From positions 1,674,001-1,738,000 of the forward strand of contig NZ_CP129382.1 in the NCBI RefSeq assembly GCF_030435705.1: 64,000 nt of DNA, in the 5' to 3' direction. A program made the position numbers and the translations under genes. Source of the DNA: Rhizobium sp. SSA_523 (GTDB taxonomy: Bacteria; Pseudomonadota; Alphaproteobacteria; Rhizobiales; Rhizobiaceae). Below, piece after piece: positions 18,764-30,115 of the stretch. Within the stretch, counting starts at the first letter, position 1. The number at the start of each line of letters is the position of its first letter. The notes under the pieces were generated by a model. The model was not told the origin of the DNA. It saw only the letters and a program-made list of their open reading frames with translations, and searched no databases.

Positions 18764-20011
18764 ATGAGTACCGAGACTGTTTCGATCGCGAGCCTTGGCG
18801 CAAAGGGGGACGGTGTGGCCCATACCGCCGAAGGTCCCGTCTTCGTGCCCTATACCCTGCCGGGCGAAACGGTCGCCATCGCAAGGGTCAGGAGCCAGGG
18901 CATGCTGATCTCGCTTGCCCGGCCGTCGCCGGATCGGGTCGAGCCCCCCTGCCGACATTTCGGCCCGGACGGCGTGGGCGGCACCTGCGGCGGCTGCGTT
19001 TTGCAGCATATGGAAAAGCGCGCCTATAATGGCTTCAAGCGGCAGATCCTCGTCGATGCGCTGAAGTCGCAGGGCATTGACGGCAAGGTCGGCGAAACGA
19101 TCGAAGCCTTTCCGCATCAGAGGCGGCGCATGGTTCTGACGGTGCGTCGCCGCGACGGCCAGATTGTCATCGGCATCAACCAGGCCGAGACCCATCATGT
19201 CGTTCCCCTGCAGGAATGTCCCATCGCCGCGGATGCCATCATCTCGCGGCTTGATGCGCTGAAACTGATTGCCAAGGCCAGCGGCTGCGATGCCTTCCGG
19301 ATCGTCGTGACTGTGACCCTGACGGGGCTCGACGTGTCGCTGGAAGGCGTGCAGGGCGGGTTGAAGGAGCCGCAGCGGCGCGCCGTCACGACGGCGGTCC
19401 TCGGCCTGCGCGACATCGCCCGCGTCTCCATCAATGGCGAGATCCTGATAGAACCCGCCGCCCCCATGCTCGATTTCGGTGGCGCCCGCGTTGTTCTGCC
19501 GCCGGGCGGTTTCACGCAGGCGACACGCGAAGCCGAAGAGGCCATGGCCGCCCTGGCGATCGCGCATATCGGCAAGGCCAAGCGGGTTGCCGACCTGTTT
19601 GCCGGCATCGGCACCTTTGCCCTGCGCCTCGGCAGGACATCCAGCGTGCATGCGGTGGAATCGGAGGACAAGGCGGTGAAGGCGCTGGACCGCGCCGCCC
19701 GCACGACCATGGGGCTGAAACCGGTCACGACGGAACGCCGCGACCTCTTTCGCCGGCCGCTGACGCCGCAGGAGCTGAAAACTTATGATGCGGTCATCTT
19801 CGACCCGCCCCGGGCGGGCGCGGAGGCGCAGTGCCGCGAACTGTCTCTGTCTTCGGTCAAGCGCCTCGTGGCCGTCAGCTGCAACCCGCTGACGCTTGCC
19901 CGCGATCTCTCCATCCTGATCAAGGGCGGCTATCGCCTGACCTCCGTCACGCCGATCGACCAGTTCCTCTGGTCATCGCATGTGGAGGCCGTGGCGCTCC
20001 TCGAGCGATGA
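18764..20011 (+). CDS. Class I SAM-dependent RNA methyltransferase (TrmA/RlmD-like)
   Basis: 415 aa. An N-terminal TRAM domain (STETVSIASLGAKGDGVAH to ETVAIARV) precedes the family's cysteine cluster CRHFGPDGVGGTCGGCVLQH, likely an Fe-S site. The C-terminal methyltransferase domain has VADLFAGIGTFALRLG and VIFDPPRAGAEAQ. The catalytic Cys lies in VAVSCNPLTLARDL. This layout belongs to uracil-5-methyltransferases (RlmC/RlmD/TrmA group); which tRNA or rRNA position is modified is not evident. The ATG at 18764 is preferred over the adjacent TTG. It lies about 50 nt after tlyA on the same strand, so the two RNA-methylation genes may be co-transcribed. Confidence 0.88.
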   Translation: MSTETVSIASLGAKGDGVAHTAEGPVFVPYTLPGETVAIARVRSQGMLISLARPSPDRVEPPCRHFGPDGVGGTCGGCVLQHMEKRAYNGFKRQILVDALKSQGIDGKVGETIEAFPHQRRRMVLTVRRRDGQIVIGINQAETHHVVPLQECPIAADAIISRLDALKLIAKASGCDAFRIVVTVTLTGLDVSLEGVQGGLKEPQRRAVTTAVLGLRDIARVSINGEILIEPAAPMLDFGGARVVLPPGGFTQATREAEEAMAALAIAHIGKAKRVADLFAGIGTFALRLGRTSSVHAVESEDKAVKALDRAARTTMGLKPVTTERRDLFRRPLTPQELKTYDAVIFDPPRAGAEAQCRELSLSSVKRLVAVSCNPLTLARDLSILIKGGYRLTSVTPIDQFLWSSHVEAVALLER

Positions 20012-20035
20012 CCTTCACCGGTGCCGGAGCAGCGC

Positions 20036-21310
20036 TCAATAGGGCTTGTCCGCGGCGATCTCGCCGGCCTCGGCCTCGCGCTTCAGATAGCGCTGGTCAA
20101 TCACCGGCAGCGGCTCGCCATCGATCGCCGCCTCGAAGGCCTTGAGGCGCTTGTAGATGGACATCAGCTCCACCAGGGTTGTCCAGGCATTGATCAGATA
20201 CTGGAATGAGCTGCGGACCTGATCGAAGACATTGCTGATCTGGGTGAAGATGCCGAGCGTGACCTTGCCCGCAGCGATGGAGGGGATGAGCACCACCAGG
20301 CTGTAGATATTGTCGGCCTGCAGATAGAAGATGCGGGCAATGTTGAAATAGAGATAGTGGAAATAGAGGCGGAAATAGTTCTTCCGCACATTGTCGAAGA
20401 GCTCCGCCACCGTCAGCGGCTGCGCGCGGTTCTCGTCATCCTCGCCATAGACCAGTTCCTTGCGATAGGCGGCTTCCACGCGCTGGTTGCGGAACTCCAG
20501 GCCCGGCAGCTTGATCCCCACCAGTGCCAGAAAGCCGGTGCCGAACAAGGACCAGATGATCGCCGCCCAGACCAGGGCATGGGGGATTTCCCCGATGATC
20601 GGCAGTTCGGTGATCGTCTGGGAAAAGCCGAACAGGACCGGCAGAAAGGCGATCAGCGTCATGATCGCCCGCACGAAGCCGACGCCGAGCCCCTCCACCG
20701 TGGAGGAGAAGCGCATCGTATCTTCCTGCACACGCTGGGAGGCGCCTTCGATATGCCTGAGCTTGCCCCAATTGGCCATGTAGAACTCGTTCATCGCCGT
20801 GCGCCAGCGGAAGATGTAGTGGCTGACGAAAAAGAGGTTCAGAACGCCGACCGTGACCGCCAGGAACAGAATGCCGGCCACGCCGACCAGACCCAGATAG
20901 AGCTGCTCCGCCGTGACGGGAGCGGTCTTGGCAAGCGCCTGCTGGATGAGATCGTAATAGGGACCGTACCAGGCGTTCAGCGCCACGCTGACCTGAACCG
21001 AGAAATAGGTGGCGAAGATGATCAGAGCCGTCCCCAGAACCGACCACATCTGCCAGCGATGCGGGCTGAACCAGAACCAGAAGCCGGCAAACAGGAAAAC
21101 CCCAACCCAGTAATAGACGTAGAACCAGACAAAGGGCGTCGACCAGAAGACGGAGACGCCGATGATCGGCACACTGCCGTCAGGCTGCGGCAGGCCCAGC
21201 AGGGTGCCCATGCCATCGCCGCCGGAATACCAGCCGACGATCATCAGGAGCGCCCAGATCAGGGCGGAAATGAAGAAGGGTTTCGGCCTTGGAAAGAAGG
21301 AGTGGAACAC
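20036..21310 (-). CDS. bacA: BacA/SbmA-type peptide transporter
   Basis: 424-aa inner-membrane protein of the SbmA/BacA family: [13 protein letters not shown] at the start, [70 protein letters not shown] and [16 protein letters not shown] segments ([19 protein letters not shown]). It has about seven TM helices and no ATPase domain. In rhizobia BacA imports antimicrobial and nodule cysteine-rich peptides and is needed for bacteroid survival in some legumes. The only start at this position is GTG, with a weak ribosome site. It converges with the RNA methyltransferase gene, 24 nt apart. Confidence 0.9.
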   Translation of the reverse strand: MFHSFFPRPKPFFISALIWALLMIVGWYSGGDGMGTLLGLPQPDGSVPIIGVSVFWSTPFVWFYVYYWVGVFLFAGFWFWFSPHRWQMWSVLGTALIIFATYFSVQVSVALNAWYGPYYDLIQQALAKTAPVTAEQLYLGLVGVAGILFLAVTVGVLNLFFVSHYIFRWRTAMNEFYMANWGKLRHIEGASQRVQEDTMRFSSTVEGLGVGFVRAIMTLIAFLPVLFGFSQTITELPIIGEIPHALVWAAIIWSLFGTGFLALVGIKLPGLEFRNQRVEAAYRKELVYGEDDENRAQPLTVAELFDNVRKNYFRLYFHYLYFNIARIFYLQADNIYSLVVLIPSIAAGKVTLGIFTQISNVFDQVRSSFQYLINAWTTLVELMSIYKRLKAFEAAIDGEPLPVIDQRYLKREAEAGEIAADKPY

Positions 21311-23660
<2,350 letters not shown>

Positions 23661-23777
23661 TCTCGTCTCGATGCAAGCGACACTCGGGCCGCGGCCGAAA
23701 CCGCCGCGTCCCGAAGACGGATCGAAACGGTAGCGCGCCAGCCGGCTTCATCCTGTCCAAATCGAGAACCGCCCGCC

Positions 23778-24944
23778 TCAGCTCCGGCGCAGGATCGGCG
23801 CTGCCAGCACGGCCGCAAGGACAAGGATGGCGGCTGCGATCAGCGAGGCCAGCGTGAAGGAGCCGCTCCATTCGCTCGCCCAGCCGGCCACCAGCGGGCC
23901 GACGATCTGACCGGTCCCGAAGGCGGCGGTCATCAGCGCCAGCGCCCGCCGCTGGCTGTCGGGCGCAAGCTGGCGGGCAATCTGCAAGCCGTAGGCGGTA
24001 ATGGTCATGAAGGTCAGCCCCAGAAGCAGCCCGCCGATCAAGGCGCCTGCGACCGGCGGCATCAGCACGGATGCCGTCACGCCCACCGCTTCCATCAACA
24101 GGCACAGGAGATAGCAGCGGCCGGCGCCCAGGCGCTGGAGCAGCGGGCGCCACAGGAACAGCGAGACGGCGGCCGCCAGGCCGGTGACCAGCCAGGCACC
24201 CGCTTCCACCGCCGGTCCCGCCGCCGCCAAGCGCACGATCGCCACCAGGAAAGTGGCCGTGACGACATAGCCGAAGCCGAACAGGCCGTAGGACAGCGTC
24301 AACAGAACAAGCGGCCGCGTCCAGCGGATGGGCGGCTCGGGCGCCATGCGATGGCCCGCAACCGGCCGCGGCAGATGGCGGCCGACAAAGGCAAGCGCGG
24401 CGAGGACGACGCCGGAGGCGACGAGCCAGTCCAGCCGCCAGCCATGGGCGGCATCGCCGGCCATTCGGTGGATCAGAAAGGCAACGACCGAGGACAGGGC
24501 GATCCCCGCCCCCACTCCGCCGAAATGCACCGATTGCACGGCGCTTCGGCCAAGCGCATGGGGCAGCACGATCGCGGAGGTGAAGATCATTGCAAAGGCG
24601 CTGGCAAGGCCGGCGAGACAGCGGATGAGGATGAAGAGCCAAAGCGCGCTCGTCGCCGCCATGCAGGCCAGCAGCAGGGCCGTGGCAAGAAGCCCGCCCA
24701 GCGCCAGGTGCCGTTCGCGTCCAGCCGCCCAGCTTTGGCTGGCAAGGAGGGCGCCGGCGAGATAGCCGGCAAAATTGCCCGCCGCGATCAATCCCGCATC
24801 GGCGGCAGAGAGCGGTATATCGCTCATCATGCCGGGCAGCACCGGCGTGAAGAAGAAGCGGCCGAACCCCATGGCCGCCGCCATGGCAACGGCGCCGGCA
24901 AAACCGATCAGCAGCGGGTGGTCGGGGGAGCGGGACAAGGACAT
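23778..24944 (-). CDS. MFS transporter, YbfB/YjiJ family
   Basis: 388-aa inner-membrane protein with about twelve TM helices. The first helix carries the family pattern GFAGAVAMAAAMGFGRFFFT, followed by PVLPGMMSDIPLSAADAGLIA and NFAGYLAGALLAS. Members are putative exporters or importers of small molecules with few known substrates. The ATG at 24944 has AAGGA 6 nt upstream; the longer frame begins with an unlikely TTG. It is a single gene converging with the chemoreceptor gene and has no evident partner. Confidence 0.85.
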   Translation of the reverse strand: MSLSRSPDHPLLIGFAGAVAMAAAMGFGRFFFTPVLPGMMSDIPLSAADAGLIAAGNFAGYLAGALLASQSWAAGRERHLALGGLLATALLLACMAATSALWLFILIRCLAGLASAFAMIFTSAIVLPHALGRSAVQSVHFGGVGAGIALSSVVAFLIHRMAGDAAHGWRLDWLVASGVVLAALAFVGRHLPRPVAGHRMAPEPPIRWTRPLVLLTLSYGLFGFGYVVTATFLVAIVRLAAAGPAVEAGAWLVTGLAAAVSLFLWRPLLQRLGAGRCYLLCLLMEAVGVTASVLMPPVAGALIGGLLLGLTFMTITAYGLQIARQLAPDSQRRALALMTAAFGTGQIVGPLVAGWASEWSGSFTLASLIAAAILVLAAVLAAPILRRS

Positions 24945-25156
24945 GGCCTTTCCTTGCAGCAAAGCGCGGCGGGTGCAATTCAGGAATTCTGACGCATTCC
25001 ATCACATTCGGTGATGGGCCTGGGCAAGCGCTTCAGTCTTTCGGATGGAGAAGCCTAGGGTCCAGCAAAACTGCGTCAGCGGTTTCGCGTCCGGACTGCG
25101 TAAAAAGCGAAGAGACAGAGCATTTCAGGTGATCCCGTTTTCACGCGAAATACTCA

Positions 25157-25178
25157 AGGGTCAAAACTCAATCTGGTT
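25157..25178. repeat. Single arm of the GGTCAAAACTC repeat
   Basis: AGGGTCAAAACTCAATCTGG is nearly identical to the left arm of the palindromic element at 35122-35200. Here only one arm is evident, 37 nt past the map stop codon. Confidence 0.5.
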
Positions 25179-25214
25179 CCGGGCGTGGCGCGAGCGGATT
25201 TTGTTTGCGAGGCT

Positions 25215-25970
25215 CTATTCCGCCAGCGTCAGGATCAGCGGACCGTTGCGGGTCACGACGATGGTATGCTCGAACTGCACGGTCGGCGCCTTGGGATCGC
25301 TGTAGAGCGTCCAGGGATCGCCATTGCCGCCATCCTCCGCCCATTGGCCGCCAAGCGAAAGGAAGGGCTCGACGGTGAAGACCAGGCCTTCGGCCATGTC
25401 GCGGCTCTCGGCCGGATCCGGCCAGGTCGGCACTTCGGCAGGCTCCTCGTGCAGCGAGCGGCCAATGCCGTGGCTCGCCAGATTGGTGATGAGCGTGTAG
25501 CGGTTCTTCTTGGCGAAGGCGCCGATCGCCTGGCCGATGCCGGCAATCGGCTTGCCCGGCTTGACCTGCTGCAGGCCCGTCCACAGCGCCCGGCGGCCGT
25601 CACGCAGGAGTTTCTCGATCTCGCGCTTGACCGGCGGCACGGCGAAGGAGGCGCCGGTATCGCCGAAGAACCCGTCCTTGACCGCCGACACGTCGATATT
25701 CACCAGATCGCCCGCGGCAATGACGCGGTCTCCGGGAATTCCGTGCGCAACCTCTTCATTGACGCTGATGCAGGTCGCTCCGGGAAACTGGTAGCAGAAT
25801 TCCGGCGCCGATTGCGCGCCATTATCCTCCAGCACCTTGCGGCCGATCTGGTCGAGTTCCAGCGTGGTGATGCCCGGCTGAAGCGCTTTGGACATCACAT
25901 CGATGGCCTGGGCGCAGATGCGCCCAATGGCCTTCAGCTTCTGAAGTTCGTCGTCGGAGGTAATGATCAT
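25215..25970 (-). CDS. map: Type I methionine aminopeptidase
   Basis: Removes the initiator Met from nascent proteins; cytoplasmic metalloenzyme of 251 aa, the normal type I length. Metal ligands of the pita-bread fold are visible: Asp pair in DVSAVKDGFFGD (about residues 93-104), His in SHGIGRSLHE (about 165), Glu in TVEPFLSLGG and Glu in VQFEHTIVV. The substrate-side His in VNEEVAHGIPG is also present. It starts 26 nt from the end of the upstream LLM gene and may be co-transcribed with it. Some rhizobia carry more than one map gene; whether this is the housekeeping copy cannot be told. Confidence 0.92.
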   Translation of the reverse strand: MIITSDDELQKLKAIGRICAQAIDVMSKALQPGITTLELDQIGRKVLEDNGAQSAPEFCYQFPGATCISVNEEVAHGIPGDRVIAAGDLVNIDVSAVKDGFFGDTGASFAVPPVKREIEKLLRDGRRALWTGLQQVKPGKPIAGIGQAIGAFAKKNRYTLITNLASHGIGRSLHEEPAEVPTWPDPAESRDMAEGLVFTVEPFLSLGGQWAEDGGNGDPWTLYSDPKAPTVQFEHTIVVTRNGPLILTLAE

Positions 25971-25996
25971 CGTATAGAGCGCTTCCGGCTACCGTC

Positions 25997-27061
25997 TCAG
26001 GCGGCGGGTTTCGCCCCATCTTGGGCTGAGGTCAACGCTTTTCTGACGAGCGGCGCGACCTTGGTGCCGAAAAGCTCGATGCCGCGCATGATCTCCGCAT
26101 GCGGCATCAGGCCGATCGCCATCTGGATCAGCAGCCGGTCATTGCCGAACACCTTGTGCGCCGCGACGATCTTTTCCGCCACGGTTTCCGGATCGCCGAC
26201 GAAGAGATTGCCGGGCGCCGACCGGGCACGGTCGAACTGCGCGCGATTGGTCGGCGGCCAGCCGCGCTCGCGACCGATGCGGTCCATCACCGCCGCCTGC
26301 GGACCGTAGAACTGATCGGCAGCCTTTTGCGTGGTATCGGCAACGAAGCCGTGCACATTGATACTGGTCTTCAAGGTGCTCGGATCATGGCCGGACCTGC
26401 GGGCAGCCTCCCGGTACAGCTCGAAGAAGGGGGCGAAGCGGGCGTAATCGCCGCCGATGATGGCGACCGCCAGCGGCAGGCCGAGCGCCCCCGCACGCGC
26501 AACCGATTGCGGCGTGCCGCCAACGGCGATCCAGATGGGAAGCCTCTCCTGGAGGGGACGCGGATAGACGCCCCTGTGCTCGATCGGCGCGCGCAGCTCG
26601 CCGGCCCAGTCCACCACTTCATGGTCGCGCAGCGTCAGAAGCAGGTCGAGCTTTTCGGAGAAGAGCCGGTCGTAATCGCTGAGATCATAGCCGAACAGCG
26701 GATAGGATTCGATGAAGGAGCCGCGGCCGGCCATGATTTCCGCCCGTCCGCCCGACAGCAGGTCGACGGTGGAAAACTGCTGGAAGACGCGGATGGGATC
26801 GTCCGAGCTCAGGACCGAGACGGCGCTGGTGAGGCGGATCCGCTTGGTCCGGACGGCCGCGGCCGCCAGCACGGTCGCCGGGGAGGAGACCGCATAATCC
26901 GGCCGGTGATGTTCTCCCAGTCCGAAGACGTCGAGGCCCACCTGATCCGCAAGCTCGATCTCTTCCAGAAGATGCTTCAGGCGGATCGCGGCATCCTCGC
27001 CGCGGCTGCCGCTGGCAATGGCCGGATCAACATCCGCGAAGGTGTAGAGGCCGAGTTCCAT
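25997..27061 (-). CDS. LLM-class flavin-dependent oxidoreductase
   Basis: 354-aa member of the bacterial luciferase-like monooxygenase family, using FMN or F420-type flavins on unknown substrates. Seen: [12 protein letters not shown] at the N-terminus, [80 protein letters not shown] and [15 protein letters not shown]. It is first of a probable two-gene leftward unit with map. No neighbouring reductase or degradation genes point to a substrate. Confidence 0.88.
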   Translation of the reverse strand: MELGLYTFADVDPAIASGSRGEDAAIRLKHLLEEIELADQVGLDVFGLGEHHRPDYAVSSPATVLAAAAVRTKRIRLTSAVSVLSSDDPIRVFQQFSTVDLLSGGRAEIMAGRGSFIESYPLFGYDLSDYDRLFSEKLDLLLTLRDHEVVDWAGELRAPIEHRGVYPRPLQERLPIWIAVGGTPQSVARAGALGLPLAVAIIGGDYARFAPFFELYREAARRSGHDPSTLKTSINVHGFVADTTQKAADQFYGPQAAVMDRIGRERGWPPTNRAQFDRARSAPGNLFVGDPETVAEKIVAAHKVFGNDRLLIQMAIGLMPHAEIMRGIELFGTKVAPLVRKALTSAQDGAKPAA

Positions 27062-27654
27062 GTCGAAAAATCCCTATGCTCATGCCGCGTTTGCTCTGTC
27101 CGCGTCTTCGCCCGTTTTCGGCCTGGGACACGCGGCGAGCCTTCGGCAAATGTGAAAATTCCTCCCGTAGATAGGCAAGGAGGCGGTCCGTTGAAACAGG
27201 AAAGTTTCGAAGGCCCCGGTCGAAAAAATGGATGGCGGGAAACCGCCAATAGGAATCCGCATTCAAAGTCTTGGACCTCGACGTTCACCAAAAGCCTTAT
27301 CTGAGCCCTAGCGCCACCACGCCTGCGCGCAGTCTGCGGTTGCCCGGCGCGGCTTCGCCGTATCGGCCGGGATCAAAAAGCCGGTCGCTCTCATCAGGAA
27401 AGCCAGGTTCAAGAACCGGATTCAATGTCTCAACCGATGCCGGTATCTGCCGCAAAGGATTCGCCTATTGCCGCTGTCTGCGAAGCGGCGCCGGAATGGC
27501 AGCGTTCGCCCGCATGCCGCCCTCCCCCGCTAGCTTCACCCCCTTCGCCCCCCTCACCCCCTGGCGGCTTTGCCCTTTCGCGCTATAGTCTCCCCCATAC
27601 CCACCGACCAACCGACCCATCCGCCAACCGACGTGAACCCTTATGAGGAGCCCT
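27062..27654. other. Long divergent intergenic region, LLM oxidoreductase / GST
   Basis: 593 nt without a confident gene. On the minus strand a 52-codon frame (27455-27297, TTG start) reads LEPGFPDESDRLFDPGRYGE near its middle and ends at TAA. It resembles nothing I recognise and may be a gene remnant. Near the GST gene TATAGT (about 27584) could be a -10 element, and CCGACCAACCGACCCATCCG-type short repeats follow it. Confidence 0.35.
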
Positions 27655-28359
27655 ATGGCCGATCTGTCCGCCTTCCCGATTACCCGCCGCTGGCCTGCCG
27701 CCAATCCCGATATCCTGCAGCTTTACTCGACACCGACGCCCAATGGGGTCAAGGCCTCGATCATGCTGGAAGAGACAGGCCTGGCCTACGAGCCGCATTT
27801 CATCAATATCGGCCAGAACGAGACCTGGGGTGAGGATTACCTGTCGCTCAATCCCAATGGAAAGATCCCGGCCATCCTGGATCCGAACGGACCGGACGGC
27901 AAGCCGATGGCTCTTTTCGAATCCGGCGCCATCCTGATCTATCTGGCGGAAAAGACAGGACAGTTCCTGCCGAAGCAGGCGGCCGCCCGCTATGAGACCA
28001 TTCAATGGGTGATGTTCCAGATGGGCGGCATCGGCCCCATGTTCGGCCAGTTCGGCTATTTCCAGAAATTTGCCGGAAAAGAGATCGAGGACAAGCGTCC
28101 GCGTGACCGTTACCTCAACGAAACCAAGCGTTTGCTGGGCGTTATGAACACCCGGCTTTCGGGCCGTTCCTTCCTGATGGGCGACGAGGTGACGATTGCC
28201 GATTTCGCCTGCATCGGCTGGGTGCGTGCCATGATCGGCTTTTACGAAGCCCGCGACCTGGTGGAGTTCGACAGCCAGGTTGCGCTGTCGTCCTGGTTCG
28301 AGCGGATGATGGCAAGGCCCGGCGTTCAGCGCGGCGTCGAGATCCCGGCGCGCCCCTGA
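27655..28359 (+). CDS. Glutathione S-transferase, YfcG/YghU-like (Nu class)
   Basis: 234 aa. The N-terminal thioredoxin-like domain begins ILQLYSTPTPNGVKASIMLE, with the Nu-class Thr-Pro-Asn-Gly motif. LNPNGKIPAILD and LFESGAILIYLAEKTG follow, and an all-helical C-terminal domain contains GDEVTIADFACIGWV. Nu-class enzymes act as glutathione-dependent disulfide-bond reductases or peroxidases. The ATG at 27655 has GAGGAG at ideal spacing; the upstream in-frame start (27643) overlaps that site and is rejected. It is monocistronic as far as can be seen. Confidence 0.9.
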   Translation: MADLSAFPITRRWPAANPDILQLYSTPTPNGVKASIMLEETGLAYEPHFINIGQNETWGEDYLSLNPNGKIPAILDPNGPDGKPMALFESGAILIYLAEKTGQFLPKQAAARYETIQWVMFQMGGIGPMFGQFGYFQKFAGKEIEDKRPRDRYLNETKRLLGVMNTRLSGRSFLMGDEVTIADFACIGWVRAMIGFYEARDLVEFDSQVALSSWFERMMARPGVQRGVEIPARP

Positions 28360-28504
28360 GGCAGTCACGAGGCGCTCCCGAAGCGGTCACGAGACAGACA
28401 CTTGCCGCGACCTTGCCCGTTATCCGGACGGGCAAGGCCGGCTCTCCGACAGTCTTTCTCATCAACCCTTTGTGAGACCGGCCTTCAGGGGATTGATCCA
28501 CCCG

Positions 28505-28519
28505 TTAACCATTCGCTAA
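28505..28519 (+). promoter_or_regulatory. Near-consensus CtrA-like box before IalB-like gene
   Basis: TTAACCATTCGCTAA differs from TTAA-N7-TTAA by one base, and its first half TTAACCAT is the commonest CtrA half-site. It lies about 87 nt before the start codon. It is weaker than the site at 21555. Confidence 0.3.
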
Positions 28520-28605
28520 CTCTCCTCCCGAACAATTGCGCCCTGTCGCACCCGCTTGTTTCTTCATCCGGGATGTAATCCATCTGCCATGATCAGGAGA
28601 GTTCG

Positions 28606-29103
28606 ATGTCCGCCAAGACATGCGCCCTAGCCGTTTCCGCCGTCCTGCTGTCTGCCCTGAGCGCCGGTGCTCAGCCCACGAGAGTCCAGCAGTTCCAAGC
28701 CTGGGGCGTTTATTCGTATGGAAGCGGTGAAAAGAAGACCTGCTACGCGCTGTCCGTTCCCACCGCCGCCCTGCCCGCAAGCGTCAATCATGGCGACAAT
28801 TTCTTCATCGTTGCGCCGCAATCGGGGGCCTCGGCCTTCATGCCCCAGGCGATCATGGGCTATGGCCTGAAGGAAGGCTCGCGCATCACCGTCGATGTCG
28901 GCAGCGATAATTTCATCATGGTGCCAAAGGACAAGGCCGCCTGGGTGCGCGATCCGGCACGGGAGCCGGCTTTGATTACGGCCATGCGGGGCGGAACCGA
29001 CATGACGGTCAAAGCCGTTTCAGGACGTGGCACCAATACCACCTATACCTATTCCCTGAAGGGTGTGACCGCCGCCTTGCAGGCCGTCCGGACCTGCCGC
29101 TGA
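28606..29103 (+). CDS. Invasion-associated locus B (IalB) family exported protein
   Basis: 165 aa with a signal peptide (MSAKTCALAVSAVLLSALSAGAQ) and an IalB-type domain: QFQAWGVYSYGSGEKKTCYAL, FFIVAPQSG, GYGLKEGSRITVDVG, and a C-terminal Cys in VRTCR that probably forms a disulfide with the Cys of KKTCY. The family is named after a Bartonella invasion protein but is widespread in free-living rhizobia, where its role is unknown. The start has AGGAGAG a few nt upstream. It has no operon partner. Confidence 0.8.
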   Translation: MSAKTCALAVSAVLLSALSAGAQPTRVQQFQAWGVYSYGSGEKKTCYALSVPTAALPASVNHGDNFFIVAPQSGASAFMPQAIMGYGLKEGSRITVDVGSDNFIMVPKDKAAWVRDPAREPALITAMRGGTDMTVKAVSGRGTNTTYTYSLKGVTAALQAVRTCR

Positions 29104-29318
29104 CGACGCGGGCCCTGCCCGCCTTGGCCGAGGCCGGGCTTCGGCCCCGCCTTTTCATCGTCACGCAGCCATCCCGCTGCAGCCGGGCGCTTCGACCGGC
29201 AACCCGCCTGCCTCTTCTCCTGGCGCCATGCCCTCGCATGCCATTGCCAGTTTTGCCCTTTTGCGCATAACTTTCCTCATGAGGCTGCGTCACGCAGCCG
29301 CGTCGGGGGAGAAGGATC

Positions 29319-30095
29319 ATGGCAAGAACCGTCGTCGTCACCGGCTCCACCAGCGGGATCGGCCTGGGCATAGCCCGGGCCTTCGCCGCTGATGGGGCCA
29401 ATGTTGTGATCAATGGCTTTGGAAGGCCCGAGGAGATCGAGGCGGCACTGGCCGGGCTCGATCAGCTCGGCGGCGGCCGCATCCTCTATCACGGCGCGGA
29501 TATGGCCAAGCCGGAGGAGATCGCCGATCTCATCGGGCTGGCCAAGGCCTCCTTCGGCGGCATCGACATCCTCGTCAACAATGCCGGCCTCCAGCATGTG
29601 GCGAAGATCGAGGATTTTCCCGCCGAGAAGTGGGACCAGCTCATCGCTGTGCTTCTATCCTCCGCCTTCCACACCATGCGCCACGCGATTCCGCTGATGA
29701 AGGCCGCCGGCAAGGGCCGCATCATCAACGTGGCCTCCGCGCACGCACTTGTTGCATCGCCGTTCAAATCAGCTTATGTCGCTGCAAAGCATGGGGTCTT
29801 GGGCCTAACCAAGACGGCTGCCCTGGAATTGGCTGAATTTGGCATTACGGTAAACGCCATCTGCCCCGGCTACGTTTTGACGCCGCTCGTGGAACGACAG
29901 ATTCCCGACACAGCGCGCGAGCGTGGCATCTCGGAAGAGGCGGTCAAGACGGAGGTCATGCTCCGTCTTCAGGCGACGAAGGAGTTCGTCGCCATCGAGG
30001 AAGTGGCCGCCACGGCGCTTTTCCTCGCCAGCGACGCAGCGCGACAGATTACCGGAACACATATCTCCATCGATGGCGGCTGGACCGCCCAGTAA
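29319..30095 (+). CDS. bdhA: 3-hydroxybutyrate dehydrogenase
   Basis: NAD-dependent short-chain dehydrogenase of 258 aa that oxidises D-3-hydroxybutyrate to acetoacetate in the PHB degradation cycle. Seen: TGSTSGIGLGIARAFA (cofactor glycines), LVNNAGLQHVAKIEDFP, catalytic Ser and Tyr-x3-Lys in NVASAHALVASPFKSAYVAAK, and the C-terminal ITGTHISIDGGWTAQ typical of BdhA. It lies only 20 nt before xdhA on the same strand. The same bdhA-xdhA-xdhB order is a known mixed-function operon in Sinorhizobium meliloti, which supports the naming. Confidence 0.93.
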   Translation: MARTVVVTGSTSGIGLGIARAFAADGANVVINGFGRPEEIEAALAGLDQLGGGRILYHGADMAKPEEIADLIGLAKASFGGIDILVNNAGLQHVAKIEDFPAEKWDQLIAVLLSSAFHTMRHAIPLMKAAGKGRIINVASAHALVASPFKSAYVAAKHGVLGLTKTAALELAEFGITVNAICPGYVLTPLVERQIPDTARERGISEEAVKTEVMLRLQATKEFVAIEEVAATALFLASDAARQITGTHISIDGGWTAQ

Positions 30096-30115
30096 CGCCG
30101 AACCAGGACACCCGA